Assembly (NCBI GenBank): GCA_905188085.1
Contig: CAJJKN010000004.1
Coordinates: forward strand, 94,538 to 158,537
Direction of reading: 5' to 3'
Source: an uncultured Bacillota bacterium
GTDB lineage: Bacteria; Bacillota; Clostridia; Christensenellales; QAND01
Length of the DNA stretch: 64,000 nucleotides
Each line of letters starts with the position of its first letter. Positions within the stretch are counted from its first letter, which is position 1. The position numbers and the translations under genes are program-made. Below, in pieces: positions 42,174-49,513 of the stretch. The notes beneath the pieces were generated by a model, which was given only the letters and a program-made list of their open reading frames with translations, ran no database searches and had not been told where the DNA came from.

Positions 42174-42444
42174 CTGCCGCGCACCTCTCGTTGGAAAAGA
42201 ACACCATGATGCTATCATACAGAAAAGACTCCGGCCCGGTTTCCCTGCGGCACATGCCACGGTCTGCTTAATGCTGCTCCCGTCAAGGCCTGACATGATT
42301 CACAGGATGACATTGCACAGGACCCGACCGTCAACATCTTCCCTATATAACGCCTGTCATCGCCTCTTAGCCGAAAAGAGGAATCCAGCCCCGATATAGC
42401 GGATTTCGGGTACAGGGCGCCGCTACTGCCCCGCCTGGCGCGAC
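42174..42444 (-). ncRNA. ffs: Signal recognition particle RNA, large Firmicutes type
   Basis: A 271-base RNA of the large bacterial type with an Alu domain, which targets ribosomes making membrane proteins. The 5' part has GTCGCGCCAGGCGGGGCAGTAGCGG-like landmarks (in pieces: GCCAGGCGGGGCAGTAGC, CCCTGTACCCG, ATCCGCTATA) and the 3' end GGTGCGCGGC closes on the 5' end. Helix 8 reads TGTCAGGCCTTGACGGGAGC then AGCATTAAGC; the tetraloop position is UGAC, a URRC type, in place of the usual GGAA. GTTGACG and GGGTCCTGTGCAA also match the family. Ends were set by pairing and are approximate. Confidence 0.93.
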
Positions 42445-42553
42445 ATATTTTAAAACAATTAGTTTGCCACAGCATATCACTTTGCCATGGTTTCGTCAAT
42501 GGGAAACCGCTTTGGCACGGTCTTTTCTCTCCGGGTTTCCCTTTTCGCAGAAT

Positions 42554-42583
42554 ATTATACCGTGTGTTTTAGGAAAAAGTCAA
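42554..42583 (-). promoter_or_regulatory. Upstream promoter of the SRP RNA
   Basis: TTGACT, 18-base spacer, TATAAT on the minus strand, about 110 bases before the mature 5' end, so a 5' leader would need trimming. A weaker TTGACG-17-TATGCT lies closer. The leader repeats GCCAAAG/GGCAAAG/GGCAAAC. Confidence 0.7.
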
Positions 42584-42588
42584 AATCC

Positions 42589-42618
42589 TTGCATACCCTG
42601 TCTTGCGTTTGCTATAAT
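42589..42618 (+). promoter_or_regulatory. Promoter of the small lipoprotein gene
   Basis: TTGCAT, 18-base spacer, TATAAT, 33 bases before the ATG. It is divergent from the SRP RNA promoter. Confidence 0.8.
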
Positions 42619-42650
42619 GAGAGCACTGTATTGTAAAGGTAGGCCGTATC

Positions 42651-43082
42651 ATGAAAAAAAGATTTGTACAGATCATGTCCATCGCCGTATTGGCTGTTGC
42701 CATGCTTTCCGGCTGCGGCGCCAAAGCGCAGCTCCCCACCGAGATCGGCTCCTTTGCCGTGGTAGATGTTTCCTTTGTGGATTCTTACGATACTTTGCAA
42801 GCCGACAGCGGGCAAAAGCTTTGCATCGTCGCCATGAAACCAAACGACGCCATCCAGGAAGACAAATACAAAAGCTATTTCTGTTCGGATGACGGTGCCA
42901 GCGTTGCCAAAATCTCCGTGGCCGGCGCCGAATACAATTGTATGGCTGTTGCCGTGCAGGGCAAGCCCAGCGGAAAATCCGTAGAATACACCCTTGTGTT
43001 TGAAGTTTCCGAAGCCGCCGCTACGGCCGGCAGCTTATCGCTGACCGCGCCCAACCTTTCGCCGGTGGATATTAAATACTGA
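42651..43082 (+). CDS. Small lipoprotein of unknown function
   Basis: A 143-residue protein with a signal helix and lipobox LSGC (Cys22). The mature part has an immunoglobulin-like strand pattern (FAVVDVSFVDSYD, KLCIVAMKPND, YTLVFEVSEAAATAGSLSLTAPN), perhaps a DUF4352-like domain, which is only a resemblance. It has its own promoter and terminator. Function unknown. Confidence 0.8.
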   Translation: MKKRFVQIMSIAVLAVAMLSGCGAKAQLPTEIGSFAVVDVSFVDSYDTLQADSGQKLCIVAMKPNDAIQEDKYKSYFCSDDGASVAKISVAGAEYNCMAVAVQGKPSGKSVEYTLVFEVSEAAATAGSLSLTAPNLSPVDIKY

Positions 43083-43097
43083 TTGTGAGAAAATCAT

Positions 43098-43132
43098 AAA
43101 AAGCAAGCGAAATTCGCTTGCTTTTCTTTTTT
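43098..43132. terminator. Bidirectional terminator after the small lipoprotein
   Basis: AAAAGCAAGCGAA/TTCGCTTGCTTTT, nearly loopless, with a T-rich tail. Confidence 0.88.
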
Positions 43133-43133
43133 A

Positions 43134-43796
43134 TTACGAAATCCTTTTGACAACCGCGGCAATCCCCCACAAAACAACCACAGCCGCGATGGGAATCCAC
43201 GCGTTTACCAAGCACAATACGCGCTGTTTTAACAGCCATTTTACCAACACGATCAAAGCCCACAGCACCGTGCAGCCCGCCACCATGCCTACATTACGCC
43301 ACGCTTGCTTTTTCCCGGAAAATCCTGTTGTTTTTTTGTTCAGGATTTTCATTAGCCCCCAGGCAAATCCCATAATTAAAATCGTGGAAAGCACAAACCC
43401 CTGAGTGATGGGCGTTTTTACGGAAAAATCCAACAGCCCGCGCCATGTGCCCGTGAAAAACAGTTCCAACATCACCAGCGCCATTAGGCCGATCAAACAG
43501 CCCTGTATCTTTTCCCATTGCTTTTCCGCCGTGCTTTTCTTTCGGCCCAGCTGTATATACATATCGCAAACGCCTTGGAAATCACGTCCCAGCGCCTGCT
43601 CTGCCGTTTGCCCCTTTGCTTGCGCCTCGTATAGTTTCTTTGCCAGCTTACATTGGATTTCCATCCGTTCCTCTTCTTTTAAGTCCGATTCCGAAAGATA
43701 CTCCGCCATCGTCTGCATCAGCGATGCGTTTTTCGGTTTCAGCTGTTTGTATAGCCGGCGATATTCCTGTTTAAACCGCCTGTATTGGTCTGCCAT
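43134..43796 (-). CDS. Membrane protein resembling the DUF1048/DUF1129 group
   Basis: A 220-residue protein with a helical cytoplasmic N-terminal half (MADQYRRFKQEYRRLYKQLKP..., with EAQAKGQTAEQALGRDFQGVCDMY) and four hydrophobic helices. The AKGQTAEQALG stretch recalls the HAAS/DUF1129-type sensory domains of Firmicutes membrane proteins. The start at ATG 43796 follows GGGGAG by 11 bases. It is a single-gene unit. Function unknown. Confidence 0.7.
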   Translation of the reverse strand: MADQYRRFKQEYRRLYKQLKPKNASLMQTMAEYLSESDLKEEERMEIQCKLAKKLYEAQAKGQTAEQALGRDFQGVCDMYIQLGRKKSTAEKQWEKIQGCLIGLMALVMLELFFTGTWRGLLDFSVKTPITQGFVLSTILIMGFAWGLMKILNKKTTGFSGKKQAWRNVGMVAGCTVLWALIVLVKWLLKQRVLCLVNAWIPIAAVVVLWGIAAVVKRIS

Positions 43797-43944
43797 CTCG
43801 TATTTTTCTCCCCGTCTGCTTGATGGTTCTATTTTACCGCGAGTCTCCGTTTTCTGTAAAGAAATCCACGTTTTTCCGTTCTCTTGTAAAGACTTCCGGC
43901 AAAAAAAGCTTTCTCCCTTTGCTTTAGACATTTTTTGCACAAAA

Positions 43945-43969
43945 AAACCGCCTTGCGGCGGTCTTTTTT
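43945..43969 (-). terminator. Terminator of the rpiB-upp gene
   Basis: AAACCGCC/GGCGGTCTTT with a TTGC loop, followed by T on the minus strand. Confidence 0.88.
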
Positions 43970-43970
43970 C

Positions 43971-45056
43971 TTATTTTGTGCCAAACAGACGATCGCCTGC
44001 ATCGCCCAGGCCCGGCACAATATAGCCGTGCTCGTTGAGTTTCTGGTCAATCGCCGCCACATAGATATCCACATCCGGATGCGCCTGCTGCACCGCTTTA
44101 ATGCCTTCCGGCGCCGCAATCATGTTTACCAAGCGAATATTCTTTCCGCCGCGCTGTTTGATAAATTCAATCGCCGCAATGGCGCTGCCGCCCGTTGCCA
44201 GCATCGGATCGATGACAATCAAATCACGCTCTGCCACATCGGAGGGCAACTTGCAGTAATATTCCACCGGTTTTAACGTTTCCGGATCGCGATACACGCC
44301 GATATGGCCCACGCGCGCTGCCGGCACCAGGCGAAGCATGCCTTCCACCATACCCAAACCCGCGCGCAAGATCGGCACAATACCCAGCTTTTTGCCCGCG
44401 ATCACTTTGGTTTTTGCCATGCAGATCGGCGTTTCGATTTCCACTTCCGTCAGCTGCAAATCACGCGTTACTTCATACCCCATCAGCATGGAAATTTCTT
44501 CCGTCAATTCGCGGAATTCTTTTAAGCTCGTTTTCTTATCCCGCAAAATGGAAACCTTATGCTGAATCAGCGGATGCTTAATTTCCGTTACCTTGCCCAG
44601 TTTGCAGTTGGTTCTTTCTCCGTTGCCTTCCAGCGCCATCACCTGTTCTATCCGGCGGGCATGGTTGCCGCCCTGGAATTGGCCGGCCATAAACGCATCC
44701 AAAAATTCTTTCATCTGTTCGGTTTTCAACACGCGGGCACCCAAGCACACCACATTGGCGTTGTTGTGTTCTTTGGCCATTTTGGCGCTGAATACATCGC
44801 TCAAAAGCGCCGCTCTGATGCCCTGGCATTTGTTGGCCGCCAAAGACATGCCAATGCCCGTGCCGCAAATCAAGATACCCCAGTCTGCCTGCCCATTTTG
44901 CACCTTTTCACATACCGCTTCGGCAAACATGGGATAATCCACGGATTCTTCCGAAAAACAGCCAAGATCGCAAACCTCTTCTCCTTTGGCCTCCAAAAAC
45001 TCTATCAGTTCTTTTTTCTGTTTTACGCCCGCATGATCCGAACCAATCGCTATCAT
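43971..45056 (-). CDS. rpiB-upp: Fused ribose-5-phosphate isomerase B / uracil phosphoribosyltransferase
   Basis: One uninterrupted 361-residue reading frame carries two enzymes. Residues 1-147 are RpiB: MIAIGSDHAG at the start, YPMFAE, and ICGTGIGMS with the catalytic Cys64. Residues about 155-361 are Upp: HPLIQHKVSILRDKKTS, PILRAGLGMVEGM, the PRPP-binding loop VIDPMLATGGSA (281-292), and GLGDAGDRLFGTK at the end. A short linker (EGNGERTN) joins them. RpiB makes ribose 5-phosphate from ribulose 5-phosphate; Upp makes UMP from uracil and PRPP. PRPP is one step from ribose 5-phosphate, so the fusion links sugar supply to pyrimidine salvage. All key motifs look intact. Confidence 0.95.
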   Translation of the reverse strand: MIAIGSDHAGVKQKKELIEFLEAKGEEVCDLGCFSEESVDYPMFAEAVCEKVQNGQADWGILICGTGIGMSLAANKCQGIRAALLSDVFSAKMAKEHNNANVVCLGARVLKTEQMKEFLDAFMAGQFQGGNHARRIEQVMALEGNGERTNCKLGKVTEIKHPLIQHKVSILRDKKTSLKEFRELTEEISMLMGYEVTRDLQLTEVEIETPICMAKTKVIAGKKLGIVPILRAGLGMVEGMLRLVPAARVGHIGVYRDPETLKPVEYYCKLPSDVAERDLIVIDPMLATGGSAIAAIEFIKQRGGKNIRLVNMIAAPEGIKAVQQAHPDVDIYVAAIDQKLNEHGYIVPGLGDAGDRLFGTK

Positions 45057-45100
45057 CGCTTGTTCCTTCCTCTCCCGGTTTTACGAATTCATTTGGTTTT

Positions 45101-45130
45101 ATTATAGTCTTTTGTGGACTGCCCATGCAA
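45101..45130 (-). promoter_or_regulatory. Promoter of the rpiB-upp gene
   Basis: TTGCAT, 18-base spacer, TATAAT on the minus strand, 45 bases before the start codon. Confidence 0.8.
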
Positions 45131-45156
45131 GAGAAAAGGCGGATTTTGTCCACCTT

Positions 45157-46191
45157 TTATTTTTCGCCGCCCACGCTGTGAAATCCGGCCGCCCGCAGCG
45201 CACGGTTCATATACGCCAGATTTTCCCCGTCATAGCCCGCGCCTTCCAGAACCACATATTCCATTTTCTCTTCATCCGCTCTGCGCAGGGCGGCAAACAA
45301 GCCGTGGTTCAAATTGCCCTGCTCATCGCAGGCATAAAAGCGCCGCGTTCCGTATATGTCCCTGTGTTGGGCACGGCCGATGATCACCGCTTTTTTCCCC
45401 GCCTTTTCCGCTTCATCGTATAATTTTTTGGCCAACGCCGTCATCTGCGGTCCCATTTCTACCAGCACCGTTTGCCCTTTGGGCGCATAGTGCCTGTGCA
45501 GCATGCCGGGCGAAGCGGCCTTTTCGCCCGTCACCGGATTCAATACGCCGCCGGCCACTTCGCATTTTCCCAAAAGCGACGCAATCTGCTCGCGCGTAAT
45601 ATGCCCCGGCCGCAAAATAACCGGCACATCGCCCGTTGCATCTACCACTGTGGATTCTACCCCCACACGGCACGGCCCGCCGTCTATAATCATCGGAATG
45701 CGCCCCTGCATATCTTCATATACATGCGTCGCCGTCACCGGGCTCGGCCGGCCGCTTTTGTTTGCGCTCGGCGCCGCGATGGGGCCCGCCAGTTCAATCA
45801 AGGTTTTGGCTACCTCGCCCTGCGGCATGCGAAGGCCCACCGTATCCAGACCGGCCGTCACCGCCTTTGGAATTTTTTCCGACGCTTTCACAATCACCGT
45901 CAGCGGCCCCGGCCAAAACGCCTTTGTCAGCGTTTCCGCTGCCACTGTCCAGTCCGCAGAAAGCTGCCGGGCCTGCTCTGTTTTATATACATGCACAATC
46001 AGCGGATTGTCTTGCGGCCGCCCTTTGGCTGCAAAAATTTTGCCCACGGCCTTTTCATCCAACGCCAAAGCGCCCAGGCCGTACACCGTCTCCGTCGGAA
46101 ACGCCACCACCTGGCCCGCTTTTAACAGCGCCGCCGCCTTTTCCGCCTGTCCCCGGCAAAATGCTTCATAGGATACTATACACGTTTCCAT
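45157..46191 (-). CDS. tsaC: L-threonylcarbamoyladenylate synthase (Sua5 type)
   Basis: It makes threonylcarbamoyl-AMP for the t6A37 tRNA modification. The 344-residue protein has the YrdC domain (GQVVAFPTETVYGLGALALDEKAVGKIFAAKGRPQDNPLIVHV, SANKSGRPSPVTATHVYED, GVESTVVD) and a C-terminal SUA5 domain with the linker SPGMLHRHYAPK. This is the long, Sua5-type form, not the short TsaC. It lies downstream of prfA and prmC, a usual arrangement in Firmicutes. Confidence 0.95.
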   Translation of the reverse strand: METCIVSYEAFCRGQAEKAAALLKAGQVVAFPTETVYGLGALALDEKAVGKIFAAKGRPQDNPLIVHVYKTEQARQLSADWTVAAETLTKAFWPGPLTVIVKASEKIPKAVTAGLDTVGLRMPQGEVAKTLIELAGPIAAPSANKSGRPSPVTATHVYEDMQGRIPMIIDGGPCRVGVESTVVDATGDVPVILRPGHITREQIASLLGKCEVAGGVLNPVTGEKAASPGMLHRHYAPKGQTVLVEMGPQMTALAKKLYDEAEKAGKKAVIIGRAQHRDIYGTRRFYACDEQGNLNHGLFAALRRADEEKMEYVVLEGAGYDGENLAYMNRALRAAGFHSVGGEK

Positions 46192-46219
46192 CTTTTTATC
46201 CTCTCTGCCGTGTTGGTTT

Positions 46220-47293
46220 CTAGTTCTGTTCCGCGCCGCTTAACAGTTCCGTCCGCTCTTTGAGCGTCAGCGCATCCAAAATTTCATCCAAATCCCCATC
46301 CATAAACGCATCCAGCTTATATACCGTTACGCCCACGCGGTGGTCCGTCACCCGGCCCTGCGGGAAATTGTAGGTGCGTATGCGCTCGCTTCTGTCCCCG
46401 CTGCCCACCTGGCTTTTTCTGTGTTGGCTCATCTGCTCGTCATGTTCGCTTTGCAGTTTATCCAGCAGCCGGCTTTTCAGCACACGCATTGCTTTTTCTT
46501 TGTTTTTCAGCTGGCTTTTTTCATCCTGGCAGGTTACCACCAGCCCTGTCGGCAGGTGCGTAATGCGCACTGCGCTGTCCGTAGTGTTTACGGACTGCCC
46601 GCCGTGGCCGCCGCTTCGGTATACATCCACCCGCAGATCGTTCGGATCGATGTTCACTTCCACGTCCTCCGCCTCCGGCAGCACCGCCACCGTGGCCGCG
46701 CTGGTATGTATCCGCCCGCCGGATTCCGTTTCCGGTACGCGCTGCACACGATGCACGCCGCTTTCATATTTCAGCTTGGAATAGGCTCCTTTGCCGGAAA
46801 TGACGACCACAACCTCTTTTACGCCGCCCAGTTCCGTTAAATTCTGCGTCATCGGCTCCAGTTTAAACCCGTGGCGCTCTGCATAGCGGGCATACATCCG
46901 GTACAAATCCGCGCCAAACAACGCCGCCTCTTCGCCGCCTGTGCCGGCCCTGATTTCCAGCACCACGTTTTTTTCGTCGTTCGGGTCTTTGGGCAGCAGC
47001 AGCACGCGGATTTCCTCTTCCAGCTTTTCCTTTTGCGCTTGGAGCTGTTTTAATTCTTCCACGGCCAGCTCGTGCAATTCCGCATCGCTTTCCGTTTCCA
47101 CCAGCGTTTTCACTTCATCCAGCTCTTGAATCAATTTCTCATATACCCGGCTTTGCTGGGCAATCGGCTCTATCTGCGCATGTTCTTTTACCGATTTTCG
47201 CCACGCATCCATATCCTGCATGCTTTCCGGCTTGGCAATCCATTCGCTCAATTCCTGATACCGGGCCTGTATACTCTGTAACCGGTCCAACAT
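46220..47293 (-). CDS. prfA: Peptide chain release factor 1
   Basis: It ends translation at UAA and UAG. The GGQ motif is in SGGHGGQSVNTTDSAVRITHLPTG, and N-terminal helices (LDRLQSIQARYQELSEWIAKPE) match the family. I set the start at ATG 47293 because AGGAAAGG lies 9 bases upstream and the family begins MLDKL; an ATG at 47302 would overlap the prmC stop. It is adjacent to prmC, which methylates its GGQ glutamine. Confidence 0.96.
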   Translation of the reverse strand: MLDRLQSIQARYQELSEWIAKPESMQDMDAWRKSVKEHAQIEPIAQQSRVYEKLIQELDEVKTLVETESDAELHELAVEELKQLQAQKEKLEEEIRVLLLPKDPNDEKNVVLEIRAGTGGEEAALFGADLYRMYARYAERHGFKLEPMTQNLTELGGVKEVVVVISGKGAYSKLKYESGVHRVQRVPETESGGRIHTSAATVAVLPEAEDVEVNIDPNDLRVDVYRSGGHGGQSVNTTDSAVRITHLPTGLVVTCQDEKSQLKNKEKAMRVLKSRLLDKLQSEHDEQMSQHRKSQVGSGDRSERIRTYNFPQGRVTDHRVGVTVYKLDAFMDGDLDEILDALTLKERTELLSGAEQN

Positions 47294-47298
47294 CGTAC

Positions 47299-48138
47299 TC
47301 ATCCTTTCCTGCCGCCTATCACGCGCGGCAATCCCGCCAAATCACACGTCAGCGCAATTTCGCTAAACCCGGCGTTTTCACACAACCGTTTTACCGTCTC
47401 TGCCTGCGTGCTTCCTATTTCCAAACACAGCCAGCCGCCCGGGGCCAGGCGCTCCCATGCCTGCGGAATCAGCCTTTGATAAAGATCCAGCCCCTCTTCG
47501 CCTGCCAACAGCGCCATTTCCGGTTCATATTCCCTTACCAACGGCGACAGCGTTTTGTATTCTTCCCGGCTGATATAGGGCGGGTTGGATACAATCACAT
47601 CAAATTCTCTGCCCTCAACAGGCCGGCACAGATCTCCGCAAAACCACTCTGCCTCCAGTTGCAGCCGTTCTCCGTTCTCTTTGGCCACGGAAAGCGCCTT
47701 CGGGCTTAAGTCTATCGCGCAGACGCTGCAATCCGGCCGTTTCTTTTTGATGGCCAGCGCCACACACCCGCTGCCGGTGCAAACATCCAGCACCCGCCCG
47801 GCCGGCGCGCATTTTTCCAACGCCTGCATCACCAGCGTTTCGGTATCCATCCGCGGAATCAACACATCCGGCGTCACTTTGAATAAAAGCCCGTAAAAAT
47901 ACGCTTCTCCCAAAATATATTGGACAGGTTCTCCCAAAAGCCGCCTTTGCAGCGCGCTTTCCAGCTGCGCTTGTTGGCCCGGGGCCACAGGTTGCCCGCT
48001 TAGCAAAATTTCGTTCAGCGGCATTTGCAAAATGCTGCCGACCATCAGTCTTGCCGTGCTGTCTGCATCCTCTATATGGTTCTGCTTTAATTTTTGTTTA
48101 ATCTCTCTTAACCACTGCGCCGGCGTGTTACGATTCAT
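47299..48138 (-). CDS. prmC: Peptide chain release factor N5-glutamine methyltransferase
   Basis: It methylates the GGQ glutamine of release factors with SAM. At 279 residues it has an N-terminal helical domain, a SAM-binding segment RVLDVCTGSGCVALAI and the NPPY motif (SNPPYISREE). The start is ATG 48138 with GGAGG 9 bases upstream; it overlaps the DUF1385 gene. The order DUF1385-prmC-prfA-tsaC is common in Firmicutes. Confidence 0.94.
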   Translation of the reverse strand: MNRNTPAQWLREIKQKLKQNHIEDADSTARLMVGSILQMPLNEILLSGQPVAPGQQAQLESALQRRLLGEPVQYILGEAYFYGLLFKVTPDVLIPRMDTETLVMQALEKCAPAGRVLDVCTGSGCVALAIKKKRPDCSVCAIDLSPKALSVAKENGERLQLEAEWFCGDLCRPVEGREFDVIVSNPPYISREEYKTLSPLVREYEPEMALLAGEEGLDLYQRLIPQAWERLAPGGWLCLEIGSTQAETVKRLCENAGFSEIALTCDLAGLPRVIGGRKG

Positions 48139-48997
48139 CGCCTGCCGCCTCCGCATACGCTCTGGCCGCCACTTCAATCATATCATCGGTGGGAATACGG
48201 GTGCTCAGCCGCTGTAACCACAGGCCGGGCGCCTGCAAGATCTTGGCTCCCCAGCCTTGCCATCTGGCCGCCAATTTCAACACTTCATACGACAGCCCGG
48301 CCACCAGCGGAATCAACACAATGCGCAGCACCAGCCGCTGCCAAAGCACATCGCTTTTCCCCAAAAGGGAAAACACCAAAATGCTGACCACCATAATCAA
48401 AAACAAATAGCTCGTGCCGCATCGGGGATGCACCACCGGAAATTTCTTACTGTTTTCCGGCGTGGGCTCCAGGCCGTGCTCTATGCAATGCAGCACCCTG
48501 TGCTCGGCGCCGTGATACATAAATACCCGCTTCATATCCTTCCACAGGCCCACAATCGCCATATATAACACAAAAATAGCCAGTCGAATCCCCCCTTCGG
48601 TGATGTTCAACCAGCCGCTTCCCTTTGGCAGCATCCAGCTTGCCAATAAAGACGGCAACAGAAAAAACAGACCCAGCGCCAACACCATGGCAAATAACAC
48701 CGATACCACGGCCCACACGCCGCCTTCTTCTGTCTGCTCGCCTTCATCTATCATTAAATAGTCCGCACTTTTGTTCAGCATGCGATACCCGGATTTCAGC
48801 TGCGTACACAAATTCACCAGCCCGCGCACCACCGGCCATTTGGCCCACGGATGCCGGGCGGCAAACGTGCTGGCCGGTTCAGACGTGGTGGTAATGCTCC
48901 CGTCTTTACGCCGAACCGCCATACAGATTTTGGTGGGCGATTGAATCATCACGCCCTCGATCACAGCCTGTCCGCCTAAATTGCTTTGCTTTGCCAT
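48128..48997 (-). CDS. DUF1385 membrane protein
   Basis: A 289-residue protein with a conserved N-terminal cytoplasmic stretch (NLGGQAVIEGVMIQSPTKICMAVRRKDGSI) and several hydrophobic helices. The segment FMYHGAEHRVLHCIEHGLEPTPENSKKFPVVHPRCGTSYLFL carries conserved His and Cys residues, which look like a metal site. Known as the DUF1385 family, nearly always near rpmE and prmC/prfA, with no established function. Confidence 0.9.
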   Translation of the reverse strand: MAKQSNLGGQAVIEGVMIQSPTKICMAVRRKDGSITTTSEPASTFAARHPWAKWPVVRGLVNLCTQLKSGYRMLNKSADYLMIDEGEQTEEGGVWAVVSVLFAMVLALGLFFLLPSLLASWMLPKGSGWLNITEGGIRLAIFVLYMAIVGLWKDMKRVFMYHGAEHRVLHCIEHGLEPTPENSKKFPVVHPRCGTSYLFLIMVVSILVFSLLGKSDVLWQRLVLRIVLIPLVAGLSYEVLKLAARWQGWGAKILQAPGLWLQRLSTRIPTDDMIEVAARAYAEAAGDES

Positions 48998-49016
48998 AAA
49001 AACTCCTTGATACGAA

Positions 49017-49043
49017 AAACAGGCTCTTTGGAGAGCCTGTTTA
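49017..49043 (-). terminator. Terminator after rpmE
   Basis: ACAGGCTCT/AGAGCCTGT with a TTGG-type loop and T residues on the minus strand. Transcription must read through, or restart, for the DUF1385 operon. Confidence 0.8.
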
Positions 49044-49064
49044 TTCCGTGCACAAAATGCGGCA

Positions 49065-49262
49065 TTACATGCCGTAGCGTTTTTTGAAGCGGTCTACACG
49101 GCCGCCGGTATCGACGAGCTTCTGCTTGCCGGTATAAAACGGATGGCACTTGGAGCAGATTTCAACCCTCAGTTCCTTTTTAACAGAACCGGTGGTGAAC
49201 GTCTCTCCACAGGCGCACCTTACCTGGCACTCACCATACTGCGGGTGAATATTCTCCTTCAA
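49065..49262 (-). CDS. rpmE: Large-subunit ribosomal protein L31, zinc-binding form
   Basis: A 65-residue ribosomal protein. The zinc ligands are visible in VRCACGETFTTGS and EICSKCHPFYTGKQK, so this is the C+ form rather than the zinc-free YtiA type. The start is TTG 49262 (family MKENIHP...), with GAGGTGG upstream; upstream frames are too long for L31. Has its own promoter and terminator. Confidence 0.95.
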   Translation of the reverse strand: MKENIHPQYGECQVRCACGETFTTGSVKKELRVEICSKCHPFYTGKQKLVDTGGRVDRFKKRYGM

Positions 49263-49297
49263 TGCTTCCACCTCTTCTCCATAGAATAGCAAAGGTT

Positions 49298-49326
49298 ATT
49301 ATAGCAGTCCTATTTCAAAAATACAA
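49298..49326 (-). promoter_or_regulatory. Promoter of rpmE
   Basis: TTGTAT, 17-base spacer, TATAAT on the minus strand, about 35 bases before the start. Confidence 0.85.
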
Positions 49327-49513
49327 GCGTTGTTTCAAAACTTTTGCAAAAAGAACCGCTTTTTCCGCCTTTTTTCTCGTTTTTCTCTTTCTGGCCCCCT
49401 GCGTTTTAGCTTTGAGCAATGCCGGGCCGGGGGATCCGTATTTTATTTTTTCTCCGCCCTAAAACACACCCGCATTTTCCCTGCCGCCGTGTTTCCCCTT
49501 TTTCGGCCGCTTT

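Noticed and set aside
42157..42499. Open frames on both strands at the SRP RNA
   Set aside because: They are by-products of the SRP RNA, which matches the family closely.
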